A stretch of DNA of 64,000 bases from Chthoniobacteraceae bacterium. Its GTDB lineage: Bacteria > Verrucomicrobiota > Verrucomicrobiia > Chthoniobacterales > Chthoniobacteraceae. The DNA lies in contig CANJPY010000013.1 in the NCBI GenBank assembly GCA_947476255.1, positions 1 to 64,000 on the forward strand, read 5' to 3'. Of this stretch, positions 61,512 to 64,000 are shown piece by piece; position 1 is the first letter of the stretch; each line of letters starts with the position of its first letter. The position numbers and the translations under genes were made by a program. The notes below the pieces were generated by a model, which worked only from the letters and a program-made list of their open reading frames with translations, ran no database searches and had not been told where the DNA came from.

Positions 61512-63377
61512 ATGTGCGGGATTGTTGGCTATGTCGGAAATCAAGAGGCTGTTCCCTTTCTTTTGGAGGGTTTGCGGAGGCTTGAATATCGGGGGTACGA
61601 TAGTGCGGGCGTGGCCGTGTTAAATGAGGATGGCCTTGCAGTGCGCAAGCGCATCGGCCGGATTGCGAATCTCGCGGAGTTGTTGAGAGAGGCTCCTGTG
61701 GCGGGAAGAGTGGGGATTTCGCATACGCGCTGGGCGACGCATGGAGGGGTTACCGACGATAATGCCCACCCGCACACCGACCAATCGGGGGCGCTGGCTC
61801 TTGTGCACAACGGAGTGATTGAGAACCATGGCGCGCTGCGTGAAGCGCTCGCGAGGGATGGTCATGTTTTTCGTTCGCAGACGGACACAGAGGTGCTGGC
61901 CCATCTGGTTGGCAAACATTTTCAGGCCGTGCGAGGCGGCGCAGGCGGGGTTGCCGTGTCCGCGGCGCAGCTGGAAGAAGCGGTGCGCTCTGCGTTGAGC
62001 CAGGTCGTGGGAACGTATGGAATCGCTGTGGTGCACAGCGATCTTCCCAGGGTGATTGTGGGTGCACGGCGGGGAAGCCCGTTGGTGCTGGGGATCGGAA
62101 AAGGGGAGCATTTTCTCGCAAGCGATGTCGGTGCCATTGCTCGCCATACGCGCGAAGTCGTTTACCTCAAGGATTTTGATGTGGCCGTGGTCACGCCCGA
62201 TGGTTTCGAATTGTCGACCCTCAATGGAGGCTTGAGTGGCTATGAAATCAAGGCGGTCGAAATCCAAGAGAAGGACGTGGACAAGGGGGATTATCCCCAT
62301 TTCATGTTGAAGGAAATCTTTGAGCAGCCTGAAACGATCCGCGACGCGATGCGCGGTCGGTTGTCGAGGGAGGAGGCCTCTCCAAAATTGGGTGGATTGA
62401 ACATGACCAATGCCGAGCTTCGTACCGTGGAAAGGGTTGTTTTAACTGGTTGCGGTACCGCATTCCACGCGGCGATGGTGGGCGAACTCTTAATCGAACA
62501 ACTCGGTCACATTCCCGCGGAAGTCGAATTCGCTTCCGAGTTTAGATATCGCAACCTGCCGCTGCCCAAGGACGTTTTGGTATTCGCCCTCAGCCAAAGC
62601 GGAGAAACCGCAGATACTCTCGCTGCGGTTCGCGAAAGCCAGAGGAAAGGCCACAGAACTCTAGGGATCTGCAACAACGTGGCTTCCACAATCGCCAGGG
62701 AAAGTGATGGGGGCGTGTATATGCACGCGGGAACTGAAATCGGGGTCGCCGCGACGAAAAGTTTCACCAGTCAGTGTACGGTTCTCACGCTGATTGCTTT
62801 TTTGAAGGGCCGCATCAGGCACCTTTCCAGTGCTGAGGGTCTGCGAATGATCGATGAACTCGAGGCGCTTCCCGACAAGGTGCGTGAGATTTTGAAGCTC
62901 TCGGATCAAATTCGCGAGGTCGCCAGAAAGTATTCTCATGTGCAGTCCATGATGTTTTTGGGGCGGCAGTTCAACTATCCAGTCGCCTTGGAGGGCGCCT
63001 TGAAGATGAAGGAGATTTCCTACATTCATGCCAGCGGGCATCCAAGCGCCGAGCTCAAGCACGGTATCATTGCGCTTATCACGCCTGAATTGCCGAGTGT
63101 GTTTATTGCGCCGGAGGACAGCGTTTTTGAGAAAAACCTGAGTAATATCGAGGAAGTTCGGGCCCGGAAAGGACCGGTGATCGGGATCGGTTCGGAGGGG
63201 AGTCGCCGTCTGGAGCAGATATGCGATGACGTTATCTTGATTCCGCGCTGCCCCGACTATCTGTCGCCGATTCTTAATGCGATTCCACTGCAGCTGCTTG
63301 CGTATCATACGGCAGTGGCGCTTGGATGCGATGTCGACAAGCCACGCAACCTGGCCAAAAGTGTGACGGTTGAGTAA
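61512..63377 (+). CDS. glmS: Glutamine-fructose-6-phosphate aminotransferase (isomerising)
   Basis: GlmS makes glucosamine 6-phosphate, the first step to UDP-GlcNAc for peptidoglycan and lipopolysaccharide. The 621 residues contain the N-terminal glutaminase domain with catalytic C2 (MCGIVGYVGNQEAV), the conserved GISHTRWATHG and two SIS domains (LTGCGTAFHAAMVGELLIE; SGETADTLAAVRESQRKG; EISYIHASGHPSAELKHG). It ends with the family C-terminus PRNLAKSVTVE. A Shine-Dalgarno-like GGAGG precedes the ATG by three bases. No glmS ribozyme hallmark was seen in the 140-base leader. Confidence 0.97.
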   Translation: MCGIVGYVGNQEAVPFLLEGLRRLEYRGYDSAGVAVLNEDGLAVRKRIGRIANLAELLREAPVAGRVGISHTRWATHGGVTDDNAHPHTDQSGALALVHNGVIENHGALREALARDGHVFRSQTDTEVLAHLVGKHFQAVRGGAGGVAVSAAQLEEAVRSALSQVVGTYGIAVVHSDLPRVIVGARRGSPLVLGIGKGEHFLASDVGAIARHTREVVYLKDFDVAVVTPDGFELSTLNGGLSGYEIKAVEIQEKDVDKGDYPHFMLKEIFEQPETIRDAMRGRLSREEASPKLGGLNMTNAELRTVERVVLTGCGTAFHAAMVGELLIEQLGHIPAEVEFASEFRYRNLPLPKDVLVFALSQSGETADTLAAVRESQRKGHRTLGICNNVASTIARESDGGVYMHAGTEIGVAATKSFTSQCTVLTLIAFLKGRIRHLSSAEGLRMIDELEALPDKVREILKLSDQIREVARKYSHVQSMMFLGRQFNYPVALEGALKMKEISYIHASGHPSAELKHGIIALITPELPSVFIAPEDSVFEKNLSNIEEVRARKGPVIGIGSEGSRRLEQICDDVILIPRCPDYLSPILNAIPLQLLAYHTAVALGCDVDKPRNLAKSVTVE

Positions 63378-63484
63378 TCGGGCGCATGTGAGTGGCGTAT
63401 TTTAATGTGAATCTGCATTTTGAAAGGCGGGAGTCCTCCGGCCCGTGTTCCTGCCGCCGGGGGAAATGGGGCGAGGGCCCTCCT

Positions 63485-63502
63485 CCAATTGGCGCCAATT
63501 GG
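63485..63502. promoter_or_regulatory. 18-base perfect palindrome upstream of pdhA
   Basis: CCAATTGGCGCCAATTGG reads the same on both strands. It lies about 83 bases before the pdhA start in the glmS-pdhA gap. Perfect two-fold symmetry with AT-rich half-sites around a GC core fits an operator for a dimeric regulator; no T run suggests a terminator. Confidence 0.5.
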
Positions 63503-63584
63503 CGCTTTCTCCCCCCAATCAGGAGTTGCCTGAAACGCGCTGCGCGCGTAGCTTATTCAAAGTTTTCCCAAACGTTCACTTGCC

Positions 63585-64000
63585 ATGGAAACCCTCAAAA
63601 ACCGCGACTACTCTTCCGCTCCAATCAATGCCGCGCTCAAGCCAGCCGACAAAATACGTCTGCTGAAGGAGATGCTGCGAATCCGCCGGTTTGAACAGGC
63701 CGCGCTTCGGGCGTATCAGGGGGGCAAAATGGGCGGGTTTCTGCACCTCTACATCGGGCAGGAAAGTGTAGCGGTTGGAACCTGCTCCTTGATGGGCGCC
63801 AATGACCATGTGATTACGGCTTACCGGGATCACGGGCATGCCTTGGCGGTGGGGATGAACATGAACGAGTGTATGGCGGAGCTTTTCGGCAAGGCGACGG
63901 GGTGCTCCAAGGGCAAGGGGGGGTCGATGCACTTTTTTGCACCGGACAAAAACTACTGGGGCGGGCACGGGATTGTGGGGGGGCAAACGCCTCTGGGTCT
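63585..64000 (+). CDS. pdhA: Pyruvate dehydrogenase E1 alpha subunit (partial)
   Basis: The first 138 residues of a thiamine-diphosphate dehydrogenase E1 alpha chain are in the window; the gene continues beyond it. Recognisable blocks are LKEMLRIRRFEQAALRAYQG, GGFLHLYIGQESVAVG, VITAYRDHGHALAVGMN and ELFGKATGCSKGKGGSMHFF. The order matches PdhA of the pyruvate complex. The GDG thiamine motif lies outside. The start ATG (METLKNRDY) lacks a ribosome binding site. A possible E3 partner is the flavoprotein at 9728, far away. Confidence 0.93.
   Translation, partial: METLKNRDYSSAPINAALKPADKIRLLKEMLRIRRFEQAALRAYQGGKMGGFLHLYIGQESVAVGTCSLMGANDHVITAYRDHGHALAVGMNMNECMAELFGKATGCSKGKGGSMHFFAPDKNYWGGHGIVGGQTPLG

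Overview
The window reads as a chromosomal segment of a Gram-negative member of the Planctomycetes-Verrucomicrobia-Chlamydiae group, most likely Verrucomicrobiota. The reasons are a DUF1501 protein beside a cytochrome-c/DUF1549/DUF1553 (PSD1-type) protein, a sigma factor overlapping a FecR-type protein, repeated NHL/PQQ beta-propeller proteins, an FHA-Ser/Thr kinase with a DWG motif, Ig-like domains, and futalosine-pathway menaquinone synthesis. Genus-level placement cannot be made from sequence reading alone. Genes are densely packed. Few starts carry a clear Shine-Dalgarno sequence, and several neighbours overlap by exactly four bases (ATGA or TTGA).

Layout, 1-13 kb (+ strand): an alkaline-phosphatase relative with degraded metal ligands, rfbB, the DUF1501/PSD1/sigma/FecR group, a lipoamide-dehydrogenase-like flavoenzyme, a Tat-exported propeller protein and an aldo-keto reductase. 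13.3-23.8 kb (- strand): ridA, pyrE, secA, then a TolC-MacA-MacB type export operon ending in a small membrane protein. 24-28.6 kb (mostly +): argG, a small coiled-coil protein, a HAD phosphatase with a maltokinase-like kinase, and pyrD. 28.6-33.8 kb (-): a three-gene secreted unit (two-DTG aspartic protease, membrane protein, NHL protein), infC, a DEDDy exonuclease and a frameshifted thioredoxin-fold gene. 33.9-45.2 kb (mixed): purU, mqo, ferredoxin, mqnC, an RsmA-Nudix fusion, uppP, a PII protein, a ptsN-like gene, argS, a sugar isomerase and a Nif3-like gene.

45.3-54 kb (-): dienelactone hydrolase, old yellow enzyme, then a five-gene run (LolA-like protein, PQQ propeller, FHA-kinase-TPR-LRR protein, two membrane proteins). 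54-56.7 kb (+): tolQ/tolR/tolA-like genes, with a long KPEP/KPAP tract in the TolA/TonB protein. 56.7-58 kb (-): a protein joining an IS5-type transposase N-terminal domain to an Ig-like domain. 58.4-64 kb: RmlC-like cupin, FmdB zinc ribbon, YbgC-like thioesterase, glgC, glmS and the start of pdhA.

Functionally the window mixes housekeeping genes (translation, pyrimidine and arginine synthesis, Sec export, cell-wall precursors) with envelope systems (MacAB-TolC, Tol, kinase cluster) and sugar or storage metabolism (rfbB, glgC, maltokinase, glmS). No rRNA, tRNA, CRISPR array or intact insertion sequence was seen. The most unusual items are the transposase-Ig fusion next to the tol genes, the RsmA-Nudix fusion, the double-DTG protease unit and the FHA kinase cluster.
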